Positions 1-13,271 are shown, numbered from the stretch's first letter. The stretch is DNA of 64,000 nt from Riptortus pedestris (GCA_019009955.1 CM032230.1:104692001-104756000), one strand, 5' to 3'. The notes: generated by a model from the sequence alone, not told the origin. Made by a program: numbers and translations.

Positions 1-111
1 ATAAGCAATAAGAAAATACATGAACTGATACTAAACATAAAAATAATTTATGTCCCTATATGTACTTAAATAAGCTACAAATCCGAAGCTGAAGGCTACC
101 TAAGAAAAAAA

Positions 112-556
112 GGCTGTCTCGTAGGGTCTGCGTTTACTAATCAGATTTCCCACGTACTTCACGAATTTATCTCAAAACCTAAAAGTTCAATGGGGACAAT
201 ATTTTGTATTTATGCTTCAAATAAAGTGCTTCATAATATTATTGTTAATATGACATCTGCTTATTGTTAATATGACATCAATAGGAATGGGAGTTTACTG
301 AAGGCAGTAACTAGAAAATGTAAATATCTCGGTTAATAATAATGAGATAGAGAAAAAACATACATTAAATTAGCAATAAGATTAGTTCTATTCAATTTTT
401 CTATCAGACGCATAATCACGGAGATATTATGAATTTTCCAAACACCCCTTCCCACTTGTCGGATTTCAGCTTAATTATTAGTTTTATATAAAACGTTTAA
501 GCATCGAGTTTGGTAAGATCAAACAAAAATTGTGACCGCTTGAGCGTTAACAGGTC
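112..556 (+). repeat. Dispersed repeat family M, partial copy
   Basis: Begins tctcgtagggtctgcgttta, followed by the family landmarks aaatatctcggttaa, cggagatatt, atttcagc and aaacaaaaattgtgaccgct. It ends before the microsatellite and right terminus. Confidence 0.6.
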
Positions 557-2760
557 GCCATGGGCTGCTGGATCAAAGATTTTCAAATGGCATGTATTTT
601 ATATTTTATTTTTGATACCATATTTTATTTACACTTATAAATGTTATGCTGTATGTAGGCTAATCGTACATCAGGTGTTGGAACTATGGTTTTTACTTCA
701 AAGCGTCTAAAATAGGAAGGGGTTTTTATTTTTATATTTATTTATATTTGGTGACTGAGTAGCTAAACTAAATTCAAAAATTTACTCACAGCAGCAAAGC
801 AATGTGAAAGACGCCCTGGTCTGAGCGGTGTATTGAGTCTTTACATGGGCCATTGTGACACCTTATAACGCTTCATACTGCTATTTAGGACTACTTCTGT
901 TCTATACTAATTCTGTACTAGCACTGAGAATATTTTTTTTTGCTAATTCAATACATCAACCTCTATTCCCAGTTCATCTACCTTAGTATAAGTTATTAGA
1001 AGTTAGGAAATATGTGTCGGAAATCGAACTATATTTAATATGTTATTGAATTACAACTCGTTTTTTAAAAGACCGCATATCCATATTGTAATACCTGAGG
1101 ACGGGCCTGTGAAAGTTAAGTAAGCAAAGTCCCTACTCTGTGATATAAGGGCCAAAGTTAGTCGGGGACTTTGATAAATGTTCCGGGTAGTCCATTTTTC
1201 TGATTAGGCCATGAACTGCCTTTATACAGCGACTTCTCCTGGACATCGGGTGTCACACAGGACTGTGTTAATGAGCCACTAAACACAGAAATGACAATTA
1301 CCCCTTAAAATGTCGGGATCTAGTCAATATTAATGTATTCGTTTCAGAGTAGGCGAAGAGTAGATTCAAGTCATTCCTTATAAAATACATAAATTGGATA
1401 TTTCATTTTCAATACGAGATATCAAACTGCTTTTCTATATCCAACGAGTACATATTAAAGTAGGTTACACACGTACACAAGAATTAAAATTGATATTATA
1501 CATATTGATAACTTCCTTATAATAATTGAGAAAATAATTTTACTTCCCTGGTTTGTTGTTAATTGTTGTATTTTAGCTATTATTTCTTAGAGAATTTCGG
1601 TTGACTTAGGCATAATAAAAAATACTCAAATATCAAATACATTGATAAATTATAATTTTTACTAAAAGAATTAAATAAATAGTTTGCTCAAAACTCAGAA
1701 TCAAAATTCTGTAAATATTGAATTGAAAGATTCTAATACTGTTAGGTGTTGATTGTTGGTCCTGAAAGAGAACCAAAATTGCATCTTCATTCGCTTGGCT
1801 AAAACTAAGGCATTCACTTCCGTCGAAATTGCACTGTTAAAATTTTATTTCTGGCATTTTTACATGTTTTTATAAGAAATGCATCTAACCATGATGAAAA
1901 CATTTCTACAGTTGAACATTTGAAGACTGTTAAGCAAACGCAATACCATAAAAAATATGTCTTTAGTGTTAGTATTAAGAGCATGAGCAGGGAAGAACTG
2001 TTTATGAATTCACATTTAACTGGACGTCCCAGGTTTGATTTTCTACATAAATGTGTATGTTTTGGATAATTTATTTGAATATTCGTTTTCTACATGAAAA
2101 TGTGTTTTGTTTTTTTTAATTAGCAATCAGTATTTTTTGTCTACTTATTAAGTCTGAATATTTCCTAAGGGCCGGCGAATAAAAACAAAACAAGCCGACA
2201 ATAGATTAGGAAACTAAAAGCCTAGTTTTAATTGCAGTGGATGAATTTATATTATTTAACTTCATCATTCACCATAATAACTACATTGTAAATTAACCAT
2301 TCTATTTGTTACAGGTAAGTGCGAATTCCACCGTATTCAAAGAGCCTTGTGGTGTTCCTGAAGGTATGTAAAATACGATTTGTTTTCACATTTTTGAGAG
2401 AGTATTTGTTAGTTTTCCTTGTTTTCAGTGAAAATGAATTCCATCTTTAGCAAACATTAAATTTTGCAATTCCTCCACGAAACAAATTTTGTATATAGTG
2501 ACGTATGAAGTAATTCTAAATCTAATATTATGAACTAATACAAGTATATTTGCTTTAGTATTCTAAATAGTAAGTAAAACAATCGTTTAACACATCTTTT
2601 TCTCATCATATGGCTATTCATCTTTTAAAATAAGTACAGTTTGAGTCAAATCTAAAAACAAAATACTAAAAAAATCCAAATCAAAAAATGTTTGGTTATT
2701 TTATTTATCTCAATTACTTCTATACCACGAGGCCATAAATTGATGTGAATACCTCAGTCA
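557..2760. other. No gene recognised
   Basis: AT-rich unique-looking sequence with scattered stops in all frames. A 49-base segment at 2315-2363 has splice-like borders but no supporting exons. Confidence 0.5.
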
Positions 2761-2762
2761 AT

Positions 2763-2862
2763 TGAAGATGGTGCCATCGCATCGAAAGCGCTTGCCAGCT
2801 GTACTCGATCATCAGCCAGTGACGATTGTCTTCACCGACTGATATGACAACAGTATCTCAAG
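2763..2862 (+). repeat. Dispersed repeat P (Penelope-tail-like), copy 1
   Basis: Starts gaagatggtgccatcgcatc and ends gatatgacaacagtatc, closely matching 48158-48252. A 'gaag...cgaaagcg' motif of this kind is common at 3' ends of Penelope-like elements. Confidence 0.5.
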
Positions 2863-4959
2863 CAATTCTTTGTTCTTTTATAATAAAGAAAATAAACAGA
2901 CTATTGTGCTAAATTTAATTTAAAATGATTTGAAAGTAAGTTACAATATCTGTCCCAATAAATCGGATCAAAATATTTCATAGAACATAATCTGTAGTGG
3001 TTTTCAAGATAAACCAAAATTATTCATTTTTTAAAAAAAAAAAATTCTTAATTAAGAAGAAGTTTGTAAATTTTTATTTCCGTTCCTTTATACACCACCC
3101 CTCCAAGCCAATTTCAATAAAAAAAGAGAGTTTCACAACTGGACGGCAGGGCAGTTCTATATATAAAATGGGTTCAGGAAGGTTCAAACAGGGTGATTAA
3201 GTAAAGAATATATGAATTAATTTACAAAATTCAACCGGAACAAAAGTGCTAATGTTTTCCATATAATAATATCCACCAAGAGTAACTAATTATAAAAATA
3301 ACATTTCATATTTTCTCCTGAATGTTTTGAGCTTAATGCGAATATAACCAGCTATAGCTTATATACCGGCAGTTTCCTGCCGTGTCCTGTTAAATTTTCA
3401 GTTTTTAATTAGTCCCTCCTACCTTGAATATATTCATCTTCAAAGGTGCTTGTCAAAGTATCTTTCATAAATGTTTCCTCTGATTTCTATATTAATATGT
3501 CAGAAACTAATTGGGAAATATGATCTTTGCCCTTGCGCATATCTCTAGTAGAAATGTTTTATATATTAGAAACTTTGTCTTTACCTTCCCTGCCTTCAAT
3601 ATCTACTTAATAAAAATTATATTTTCCTTAACTCGGGTTTCTTGATGATAAATTGAATCATTTTTGTTTCAATTGTTCTTATAATGAATATTGTAGGTGT
3701 GAACTATTTTGGGGCATGTATAATGAAAATATTGATGAAGTACTCCCCCCTCCCTCTATTATATTTAACTTCACTAAAATTGATTGCATATCTTTCCAGC
3801 GCTGTATTCGGTAAATTATAAAGAAAAAAAACTTTCAATTAAATTAGAATTCTTCAAGTCAAATATGATCCCCTCCCCCATCCATTTATTTAAGAATAAT
3901 ATGTTTTGAATATGACTTTTGACTATCACCTCTTGCAAAGAATTCTTGAAGTTAGCTATAATTGTATTTATCTATTTTCCGTTTTGTATTGTCGCAACCG
4001 GCGTAAATCTTGTGCGTTTTTTTTTTATTATTTATGTCATGTGGCTATATTTTATAGTCTAGAAACATTTAAATGCACAGAATAGCACTTATTTATTTAA
4101 TCACATAAAACCAATTTTAGACCCCGTTAGTTAGTTTTTATATGTTAGGAAATATTTTATCATATTCCATATACATTTTTGTTATTATTGTTTTTTTAGT
4201 TGTTATTTTTTATTGATTCTATTGATTTCTAATGCATGTTTTGTGCTTGAAGAACTACCTTCTTAATTCGTCCCTTTATCATTCCAACTCCTCCATCCTA
4301 CAATTTCAACTCCTGGAATTACATGTGGTCTAATACGCCTGATTTATTATTGGCGGCCATGATTTATTAAATGCTTATTCTGTATAACTGTGACGTCATC
4401 CCAGTTGCTCTTGAGACATGATTCTCCGCACGCGTTGTCTCGGAAGTATTTGTGATACGTGTTCGTCCATTCTTTGTGGGGATAGAAGTGAAATAAGTAT
4501 GCTTTTGTATGAAATTCGTTGAGCCGTGCTCATCTCAGCCTCTAAATTTCTCTTGCTTCTTCCCATCCCAAGTTCCTATTTATGCTCTCTCTCTTAATTT
4601 AATTTATTTGTATTTTATAGTCAAATAATAAATAAACAAATTTATCGTGAAAGAAAACTACATTTCGTTCATTTTTACGAAACAATATTTAATATGTATA
4701 ACAATATTTGTTCTTAACATCCTGTAAAACTTTTGATATCTGAGAAATGAAGTTTTCATAAAGCTGATTAGTTTTCTATATATCATTGCGAATAATTGGT
4801 TTTTTTTTCATGAGTAACGGATTTTTTACCGTTAGAGAACGAATGTGGAAAACTTTTTCGAACAAAATTTTCTTTTGAATATTATAAATTAATTGCTTTC
4901 CCTTCTGGTTATGAAGGGTTAAAGTAATTTCCAACTAAGAAATTTCCGTTATTTATTTC

Positions 4960-5010
4960 CTTGTGCTGAACGTGTTTCGTTTCCTATCTGGCGCCTCTTC
5001 AGAAGTTATA
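4960..5010 (-). repeat. Possible Penelope-like 3' tail
   Basis: Minus strand reads cttctgaagaggcgccagat then aggaaacgaaacacgttcag, a tail typical of Penelope-like elements. No coding remnant was seen next to it. Confidence 0.35.
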
Positions 5011-5122
5011 TTTATTTCAGATTTCAAAGACTATTTCGTCCATCTAGCACCTCTAGGTTATCTCTAGCATTAGTTTCTCCAGTGACTGATCATTACTACT
5101 GTAGTGGAGCAGTCGCAGTAAT

Positions 5123-5123
<1 letters not shown>

Positions 5124-5157
<34 letters not shown>
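5124..5157 (+). repeat. (TA)n microsatellite
   Basis: About 16 TA units following gtaatgga. Confidence 0.9.
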
Positions 5158-5158
<1 letters not shown>

Positions 5159-7046
5159 TTTCATGTTTGCTAGTTTTTTTGTTTTAGTAGTAAGATCGGT
5201 TTCGGTTCTTAATCGTCAGTTATTCTTGAACAGGTGCGAAATCTGACTTGGAAATGTAGAGTATAGAAAAAAAAATTTGGTAGTTATTTAAATAACCCAT
5301 GGTTTAATAGCTTACGCCTAACTGTTAAAATATTTAAATATTTTTTAAATCAATTTTATGTTATGTTTCTATTTTAATATACTTTAGTTTCTCTGGAATA
5401 TGCTGGATGGTAGAGGAGCCTATTGATCCTGATCATACTTTAGTTTGTCAAATTTAATTGACGTTTAGTTTCATAGTAAGCTATATTCCATTAGTTCTGT
5501 TTTTGCCTAGAACATATTTTTACTTATCAATATGCAACACGAAATACTTTTCTCAAACTTGTCAAGAAAGCGTGACATCATCATATACGTACGTTTATCT
5601 TGGAATAACTATTATCTAATTGTTAAAATATAATTTATCGTCTCAGTTTAGGTTTGAGGTTTTCATTTAAAGATATACTTAATTAAAAAGGGACGAAATT
5701 ATAAGATCTTCTTCTGTCATTAATTACAAAAAGTGTAACACATAAACGAGAAAACATTTTAAATAGATATTGATTTTCTTTCACATTGAACTAGAATGAT
5801 TATGAGGTATTCTATAAAATATTATTATTTTTTCAGGTGAATAATTGTGTTTCATATATTTAAGGGCAATAACAAAAATAGATTGTATTGTAAGCTAACG
5901 AAAACTCATTTGCTAAACCCAGTATTCTTTTATATGAATCACATCCTGTCGAATATTAAACTTGACATAAGTTTTATGCCTTTGTGCTTCACAATAACAT
6001 CTTCTGATCCCCAATTAGTAGATAAAGAACGGCTGCTATGTTTTTATCAACAGTTATAACTGTTTGGTTCAAAGTTGAATTATGAACAATTTTTATTATA
6101 TTAATTAGGTTGAAATGGGACCTCCCGCAACCTTCGCTACATTTCTTCTTTATTTTTCTTTTTAACTTGCTTTTATATATGCGTCGATGTCATTCTTTTA
6201 TTTAAAGCGTGTTTATAAAAAAAAAACGAAAATAATATTCAACCCTCTGAACTGTACATGTCTCCCTGTTAAGTTTTTTTTCTCTCTCTCCTTTTCGTTG
6301 GAAGTCACCAACCCTCTTGGCGCATTGGAGGGCGTTCAAGCACAGAGCTAATGAGATTCATTGCGCTCATAAATTCTGGGTGTGATTACGGCGGGCGGGT
6401 CATCTGCATATCTTTGCGTATACAAGGGCCGACCCATGGGACACCGGTAGAGATCCTCTCTCTCATTTCAGAATGGATTTATACAAGCCTACTTCATCCT
6501 CTTTGAATTTTTATCCTGCTGAATAAATGGTCCCAGTTATATATTACCCCGATGGACGATAATTTCTTACTTGCTAAAAGGTCAGATGTTCGTAATACAT
6601 TTATCCCCCTTCCCCTGTTTAACCCATGTGTTGAGAAATATCTATCAGTTAAGGGGTTTATGGTATCAGAACGTCGGAATTATTTCTCACAGGGCCAGAA
6701 TAGTTTAGTTTGGATCGTTTCTATCAATACACAAGTATTGGTTTGAAGGCAGTTTTAGCAAATTTTCACTCTTGGTGACCTTCAGGCGTTTAAATCGCAG
6801 AGCTTCCTGTAGGGTACAGAAACGTATAGTCACTTCGACAATCCAGCCTACATATATATTGTTGTTAAATTTATTAAAAAAATAATAAACTTTGATTATT
6901 AACACTTTACCGAAACATGAATTCCGTGACGTAAACCGAATCATCCGGTCGCACAGACCGGGAAGGTTTAATACTAATTCCCATCAAGAAATTCGTTATT
7001 TTTATTTATTGTTTGAATAACTTGTATCACATTTAATCTATTATTG

Positions 7047-7152
7047 TCATTTTTAATCCTTTCATTGAAATCACTGCCATCCGTATGTTATATAGGTCAC
7101 GATCTATATAACGTACGGATGACAGTGATTTCAATGAAAGGATTAAAAATGA
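7047..7152. repeat. Near-perfect 49-nt inverted repeat (hairpin)
   Basis: Arms 7047-7095 and 7104-7152 pair at 47 of 49 positions around an 8-base loop (gtcacgat). The arms include tttcattgaaatcactg and its complement. No other copy was seen in the window. Confidence 0.85.
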
Positions 7153-7375
7153 TGAGCGTTTTATTGGTCCATGGCTCGTGGAAGGCTCCATAGCAAATCA
7201 TATGCTATGTAAAACACATGAGAAAAGAATACGAACTAACAGTGTTACAAGCTATAATGAAAGGTACACAACATACTTAAACCGAATTACCCCGTATCTT
7301 AGACCAACTATACGTAGGCTGTTAACCGAAACAAGAGGTACACGAGACCAGAGCAAAACGAGCTATAGCTAGTCA
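7111..7375 (+). pseudogene. Unidentified reading frame next to the hairpin, probably an element remnant
   Basis: An open frame of about 88 codons running out of the right hairpin arm, including NDERFIGPWLVEGSIANHML and ITPYLRPTIRRLLTETRGT. It is charged, has no signal peptide, and no family is recognised. The start is not defined. Its overlap with the hairpin suggests a mobile-element fragment rather than a host gene. Confidence 0.25.
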
Positions 7376-7569
7376 AGGTCGAATGACGTTGAAAAATTAA
7401 TCCAAAACACTTTGTGTGTGAAGAGGAAGGAAAGACTCACAGCTAATGAGGTGGAGAGCCCACCAATATTAGCAGGTCTACCAAAACATGAAATATAAAA
7501 ATCTCTACCGGCCTCCCAGACCGGTGTTTCGGTAAAAGTGTTAAGGTTATTTTGTACTGTAAAATTAAA

Positions 7570-7925
7570 CATACAAACTTTAGCGTTTTTATCACTGCAT
7601 AATTTATTTTACGATACACTACACTCATTTTCACACTTGGAAAATTATTCTTCACTACTAATCTCAGGATGCACTGATAACTTCACTTCTTATTGCATAG
7701 CACAATAACTCACGATCACGCGAATCTCTGAAGTTCACAAGACTGCTCTGATCTTCACAAAAGCACAGCACTGCACTGATCTTCACAAAAACACTGCACT
7801 GCACTGAAACTAAAAAGCTCGGTTCACTGAAGCTGCACTGAACGCACTGTTATTCACTAGTAAAAAAACCGAGAATTAGCTCACTGCCAGCCGGGAGAGT
7901 CAACTTTATAGGTGGGCGGCCTAGA
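7570..7925 (-). repeat. Dispersed repeat N, copy 1 (promoter-like)
   Basis: On the minus strand a TATA-like cacctataaagttg is followed by short repeats of cagtgcagtg and tttgtgaagatcag, then gtgatcgtgagttattgtgc, gaagaataattt and gcagtgataaaaacgctaaa. The downstream parts match 10595-10850 on the plus strand. It could be an LTR or the 5' leader of an unidentified element. Confidence 0.5.
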
Positions 7926-9161
7926 ACTGTACAGACAGGCCGTCGCCGAGAACATCCCTGGCGCCACCGTTCCTTCAAGTGTGCCTTCATTTTCGTCGTA
8001 CGTTTTAAATGCGTGAGTTCGTATACTTTTTTTTTTTTTTCTTTTTTTTCTAATTTGAGTCCAGATTATCTCAAACAAAAGGGACTTGCAAAGAAAGGCA
8101 GGGCCGTGTAAGGCCCTGCGTAGGTTTGAGCAGATAGTCCCCTTGTACTGAGAGGTTCCCTCTATTTTGAGTGGTGGTTGTGATAGGTTTGGGGTGTTAG
8201 GACGATTGGTTTCACCTAGCATCTGGCGGTACCAGGTGGAAAGTTCATATACGTAATTTTCGCAACAATATATACTTACAAGCACCTATGCGCACATGCG
8301 TCTGCGTAAGTAGAGAAGAACTGTTGTAAGCATTGTCAAATCTGGTCGTCACATACTCTTAACAAGAGTTTTGTATGTTAGGGCGAACAATGATTTAGTG
8401 TTGAAATGCTGACTTTATTACCTGTATCGACCCAAGAAGGAAAGGACAGCTCACTTGCACAGATGTGTTAAGCTACACCGTGAAAAACAAACTATCCCTG
8501 ATTGAACACAAACAACCACTCGCTGGCCGTTGGACTACATAAAACTGGAGGGAGCTTGTTTACAACTTCTCAGTACAAATTTAGGCAAGCTTGAAAATGG
8601 ATACATCTGAATCGCTTGCATTGTGTATATTCGAAGTAGGGGCAGTGCTGCAAAGGCAAAGAGCGTAAGCAACACCAAACTATGGTTATGCGTGTCTTTG
8701 GAACTAACATGATGTGCAGGATGAGTTGGTTGTGTTTAAACATTTTATCTTATTCTCCCTAAATTCAAACATTGTTTATGTCGCAGAGGCCAACGTGCTA
8801 TGTGTTACAACATCTTCGAATTGGTATTAGTGGTTAATACACATTTTCAAATGATGATTTTTTTTTATATGTGAAAATACTACATCTTTAACTTATCCAT
8901 GGCGGATTGTCAACAAAAATGAAAAACCTCAAATGATTATTAAACCGTTTTTATTCCTTGACCAATTGCTTTGTCCACATTCCGCCTCATCAGGAGAAAA
9001 TGTAATACAAAGAGGCTACTAAAATAATGGCTCCAGTCGATATAAAAATATTGTCGGCCAGTTGATATAAAAATATCGATTATCATTAATAGATAAAAGG
9101 TGATCGATAAGAAATTAGAGATTAAACATGTGAATTATATATATTTTAATTTAAATTTAAA

Positions 9162-9363
9162 ATTATTTATTAACGTCCATTTTTTTTTCAACTAAGGCTC
9201 AGTGGGACGGGTTATCTACAGGTCACCACCCTTCTTTAGCCAGGGCGGGTCTAAGGATTAAATTTAACGAATTTCGTCACTATATAAATTCCTTTGCCCA
9301 ATCTAGGTTTACCACGTGATATTGAGGCCAACGATTTAACTCACATGGCCAATCTGAGCCCCT
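9162..9363 (-). mobile_element. tRNA-derived SINE, copy 1 (B box deleted)
   Basis: Minus-strand copy of the SINE best seen at 49046. It begins (minus) with ggggctcagattggcc, carries the A-box-like region, and ends in ttaataaataatt. Compared with copies 2-4 it lacks about 23 bases that include the B box (gagttcgattc). Confidence 0.68.
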
Positions 9364-10594
9364 ATATTTTAATTTATTAGAAACTTTTAAGTAATGGTTG
9401 TCCTATTATAAATTTCTCCTTTAGTATTTAGACATCATCATTTCATTTTCAGGGATAATCGAAATTTTTAATTCGTGACGTATCGATATAAATCAGCTGA
9501 CTTTACCTGCCATACTTTGTAAAACATCCTCTGACTGGCACGGATACATAACGATGATGTAACCGTTAATTTAGTTACCTCTGTGTATTATTATTTTCTG
9601 ATGAGGTGCCATGTGGACAAAAAACTATGCGAGAAATAAAAGTGGGTTTTGAAATCATTTGAGTTTTTTTTATTTTTGTTAACCTTCCGCCAAAGATTGG
9701 ATGATTTTTTGGCATTCTCTAGATGAAATATGGAACATTTCTTTTTGCATTCGTGTTCAATGAATCCACGGAATGATAGATAATATAACATGAGGGACTT
9801 AACTATAATAATATGAGTAAACCATTACAGAGTGACAAATTATATTGATGTTGTAGGGAGAGGGGCACAGGCTAGGGCAGGCCTCGTCCTAATAAATCCT
9901 AAAGCGGAACCAATGCTTTGTCTAAGCCGCACCGTGGTATTCGGGCTCTAGGAATGCAAACAAGTGTCACGGAGTTTTATGTGGGTCATTTAGAACGGGT
10001 GTCATGGGCTTCCCCTAACAAATGCCATATGGGACTTTTTGCATAATGAAACGAAATTATCCTCTCGTCCCCCCTGTGTTCGTGTTCCTGTGTGCGTGTG
10101 TTTGCTCAGAGGATCAGTGCGTAGAAGATCGTTTCTGTTCGAGACGCAATAAATTAAACAAAACGATTTCCAAACAATGTAGCATGTGAGAGGAAGAAGG
10201 GCGGAAGAGGAAGACAATGAATCAGGGTGCTATGAACGAGGGGCTTAGCAAGAAAAACATCCGCTGGGAGAGGGCATATGCCTTACAAATGAAGGTCTTC
10301 TCAGTAGGGGTTCTCTTACTTTAGGGGTGGGCACCGGATAATAAATACCCCATTTGAATTCTACTACCCAAATTTAAGGAAGACTTGGTCGACTTTTGAG
10401 ACTTTGCAGTTTCCCATAGTCCTTAAACATCTTCTTATATCACTAATAGATAATGTCTGATTTTCTTAAACAAATATAAGGTCAAATACCGAGTTTGGTA
10501 AGTATTAGCAAAAAAATTCGTGTCGCCTTGAGAAGACATTTATTTATATATCTTCTCTCTCTCTGTCTACTACTAATACTACACCTTCAGTTAA

Positions 10595-10850
10595 GCTCGC
10601 CCAGCAGTTTAGTTTTTCAGTTTTCTTAATTGGTCATCAATGCAGTGCAGTATTTAGTGAACATCAGTGGTTCGAGTGATTGTGAGTTATTATGCTGTCC
10701 AATTAGAACATGAAGTGAACGGTGCATACTGTGATTAGTACTGAAGAATAATATACCAAGTGTGTAAGAGTGAGCAGTGATCGTCAAATAAATTGTGTAG
10801 TGATAAAAACTTTAAAGTTAGTGTATTTATAATTGAAATCCAAATCAATC
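10595..10850 (+). repeat. Dispersed repeat N, copy 2
   Basis: Contains gcagtttagtttttcag, gtgattgtgagttattatgc, gaagaataatataccaagtg and tagtgataaaaactttaaag in the same order as minus-strand 7925-7570. Confidence 0.5.
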
Positions 10851-11147
10851 CTAATAATCAACGTTTGAATTTAAAAGAGAGATTACCTGTAAAGCCTTTC
10901 AGCAAATAAATAAAAATTCGCTAAATTGTAATAGGAGTACAATTTCAGGAAGGTCATACTGAAAAGGTGTGATTACTATGATAATGCCTATAGAAATGAG
11001 AACATTAGTTGTCTCTATCCGAAAGGACTGACTCCTCTGTCACTATCGGGTGGCCACTGTGAATGGGTGACATCCTAGTTACTGATATCCATCAAAATGG
11101 GACAGAGCTTAGCGGGTTGTAATGAGTTGGACTACCTGGGGGTTATC

Positions 11148-11178
11148 AAGCTCTCTCTCTCTCTCTCTTCTTCACACA

Positions 11179-11223
<45 letters not shown>

Positions 11224-11240
11224 CCTTTCCCTCTCTCTAG
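11148..11240 (+). repeat. (CT)n microsatellite
   Basis: ctctctct runs broken by cttcacacacac and ending in ccctttccctctctct. Any reading frame through it is an artefact. Confidence 0.9.
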
Positions 11241-11415
11241 GATAGATGCCTATGAATCCACTACGGGAAAATCCATAGCTGCTGTATTTACTCATTCAAC
11301 TTTTCTCACCCCTTGTGGAAAAATGTTGTACTCATTTTAGCAGAATGAGTAAATCTTTTATTGATTAATATTTATTATTATTATTTATATCTTTTTATTA
11401 ATACAATATTAATAA

Positions 11416-12830
11416 CCCTCAAGTGGCAGTGGCAAAAGTACTTTCGATGCAGTGCATCATCATCAGTGCCCTGTTGACACACCAATAACAATAAAGAACC
11501 TATCTCTGTTACAGTTTTTAAAAAAAATATTACAGAGTCGAACAGTTAAAACAATCATAAAACAATAAAACATATCAATCCTAAAAGTAAATGACATCAT
11601 ATTAAAGAATATTTCACAAAATAACCTTGCAAGTTTAATAAATAAATCCTTAAGTAAACCACCGAAAAATCAAATCATTAAAAATACTCAACCTAGACAA
11701 TGAACTATATAGAATAATATAATGAAAGCTAACCCTTAACTGTATTATGATAAGAGTGAAAGAATGAGGGGAAACCTACCTAACGTCCTGGATGTTGACT
11801 TGAAGGGTCTGTCAGCGGTTGACTGAGGTAAGGAGGCTACCTGCACGAACCTGTGTGGGGATCCCTCATCTTTAATATTAATGTTCCTCTTCGACGTTAG
11901 AAGATCCTATCTAATCTAAATCCCCCTCAAACCTCTCCATTTTCTTCCCTGTAGATAGGTGATGCAATACCTCCATCTGTAATGAACCACGATCGTGGTT
12001 TTTCGTCATCTGGTGCTTTTCCATTTCTCTTGCTTTTGTAGTGAAATGTTCTGGTCTTTATCTTCCTACCACTCTGCCCTACGTATGTAGCTTTACAGGA
12101 AGGACAGGACATCCGGTTGACTTCTGACGTCTCCAGAACAGGAACCCTATCTTTTGGGCTTGGGGAATAGATTTTTGAGACATCTTGCGCCGGTAAGCAG
12201 TCTTGATGCCTGCTTTTCCAAATAAGTTACCTAATTTCTCTGAAAGAGCCTTAATGAAGGGCTATGAAGCTAAGTGGGTACACGGGCTTATCACTCGTTG
12301 TGTTGGCGGGAGTTATTGGCAGCTCTTTCTGTTTTTCTTCTGTATCGCTTTTCTAATATTCTAGCCAACGAACTATCAGCGTATCCAATTGCGATTGCCA
12401 AGAACTTAATGAGCGATAATTCCTGACAGAAATCCTATTCTGATAGAGGAATATTGTTAAGCCGGTCAATTAAAAACCCTGAAATTTTATATTGCATGTG
12501 GTGGTAAGAATCGGCAGGTATCATGTCACTCGTACTAAGTTTTCGAGGTAAGTCCTAAATGAATGGCTGCTCCCCTTTCTTCTAGCGAACTTGATTGATC
12601 TATGCAAGCCATTGACGTAATTTAACAGGTCATTGGTTTCATCCTCCCTACCTCCCCTTAAATAATGAATATGTCTACATAGTGGACTTAAAGATTATTT
12701 TTTGTATAAATGGGGTCCGTAATGGCATGATATATTCTTGACAGGTATTCAATGAAAAGGTTGGCCGCAAGAGTAGATATGGCAGGGCCCATGATAAGGT
12801 AAATGTTTATTGTAAAATGGCTCATCAGGC
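11416..12830 (-). pseudogene. Penelope-like retroelement relic (RT end, GIY-YIG, 3' tail)
   Basis: Reading the minus strand downward from 12800, MGPAISTLAANLFIEYL matches the conserved Penelope reverse transcriptase segment (MGSxLSPxxANLFME in family members). A diverged segment follows with a lost YVDD region and NDLLNYVNGLHRSIKF. Then KDRVPVLETSEVNRMSCPSC and KATYVGQSGRKIKTR at about 12150-12040 form the linker and GIY-YIG endonuclease start typical of these elements. Several stops and frameshifts show it is dead. After the coding part, 11480-11416 reads as a Penelope-type tail (gcatcgaaagtacttttgcc, minus strand). It is intergenic, upstream of peptide gene A. A search of the conceptual translation against retroelement libraries would settle the clade. 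Confidence 0.68.
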
Positions 12831-13271
12831 CATTTGAGAGAGGGTTATAGAACATCCCTTGATGTTCAGAATATGTCTCCTCTCAGACATAAACTAAAAT
12901 TTGGGCACATTTAACTCACTTAACATATATATTTAGTCCTGATGCCATTTTATATTTTGTTAAACATTTGAATAAATTAAACTTGGAATTAAGATGAGAT
13001 TGCTAGTTTTATTATACCGATGGCTATTTGCCATTATGAGTTTAGGTGGGTTTTTTTGTAAGGAGGAAAGTAACGCATAATTGAATTTTATCTGACGGAA
13101 GTTAAAAAAAAACAAACAATATAATTGCAATCAATGTTTAATCTCTTACTTGTTAATGAATTAATATGCGATAGTGGCATCGTACATCAAAATCTAAGTT
13201 CACTGTCGTCGTTTCGTAGAAATTATATAGAACAGGTTTAAACTGAATAGAATTCTTTTCTCCTATGCAGA

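Larger units (their letters stand above)
2870..7040. other. No gene recognised
   Basis: AT-rich sequence with one (TA)n tract and one Penelope-tail-like segment. A GC-richer island at about 6300-6480 has no identifiable coding content. Confidence 0.5.
8000..11100. other. No gene recognised
   Basis: Contains SINE copy 1 and repeat N copy 2. The GC-richer patch at about 9850-10270 looks like an old repeat, but its class could not be identified. Confidence 0.45.

Noticed and set aside
2315..2363. 49-base segment with acceptor-like and donor-like borders, open in one frame
   Set aside because: No partner exons or matching cysteine pattern nearby; in the phase used by the peptide family it hits a stop after 15 codons.
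7881..8285. 134-codon open frame on the minus strand
   Set aside because: No ATG-led start, low-complexity lysine run, and it overlaps the promoter-like repeat N; no recognisable protein.
11122..11340. Open frame through the CT repeat
   Set aside because: Mostly Leu-Ser from (CT)n; no other evidence of coding.
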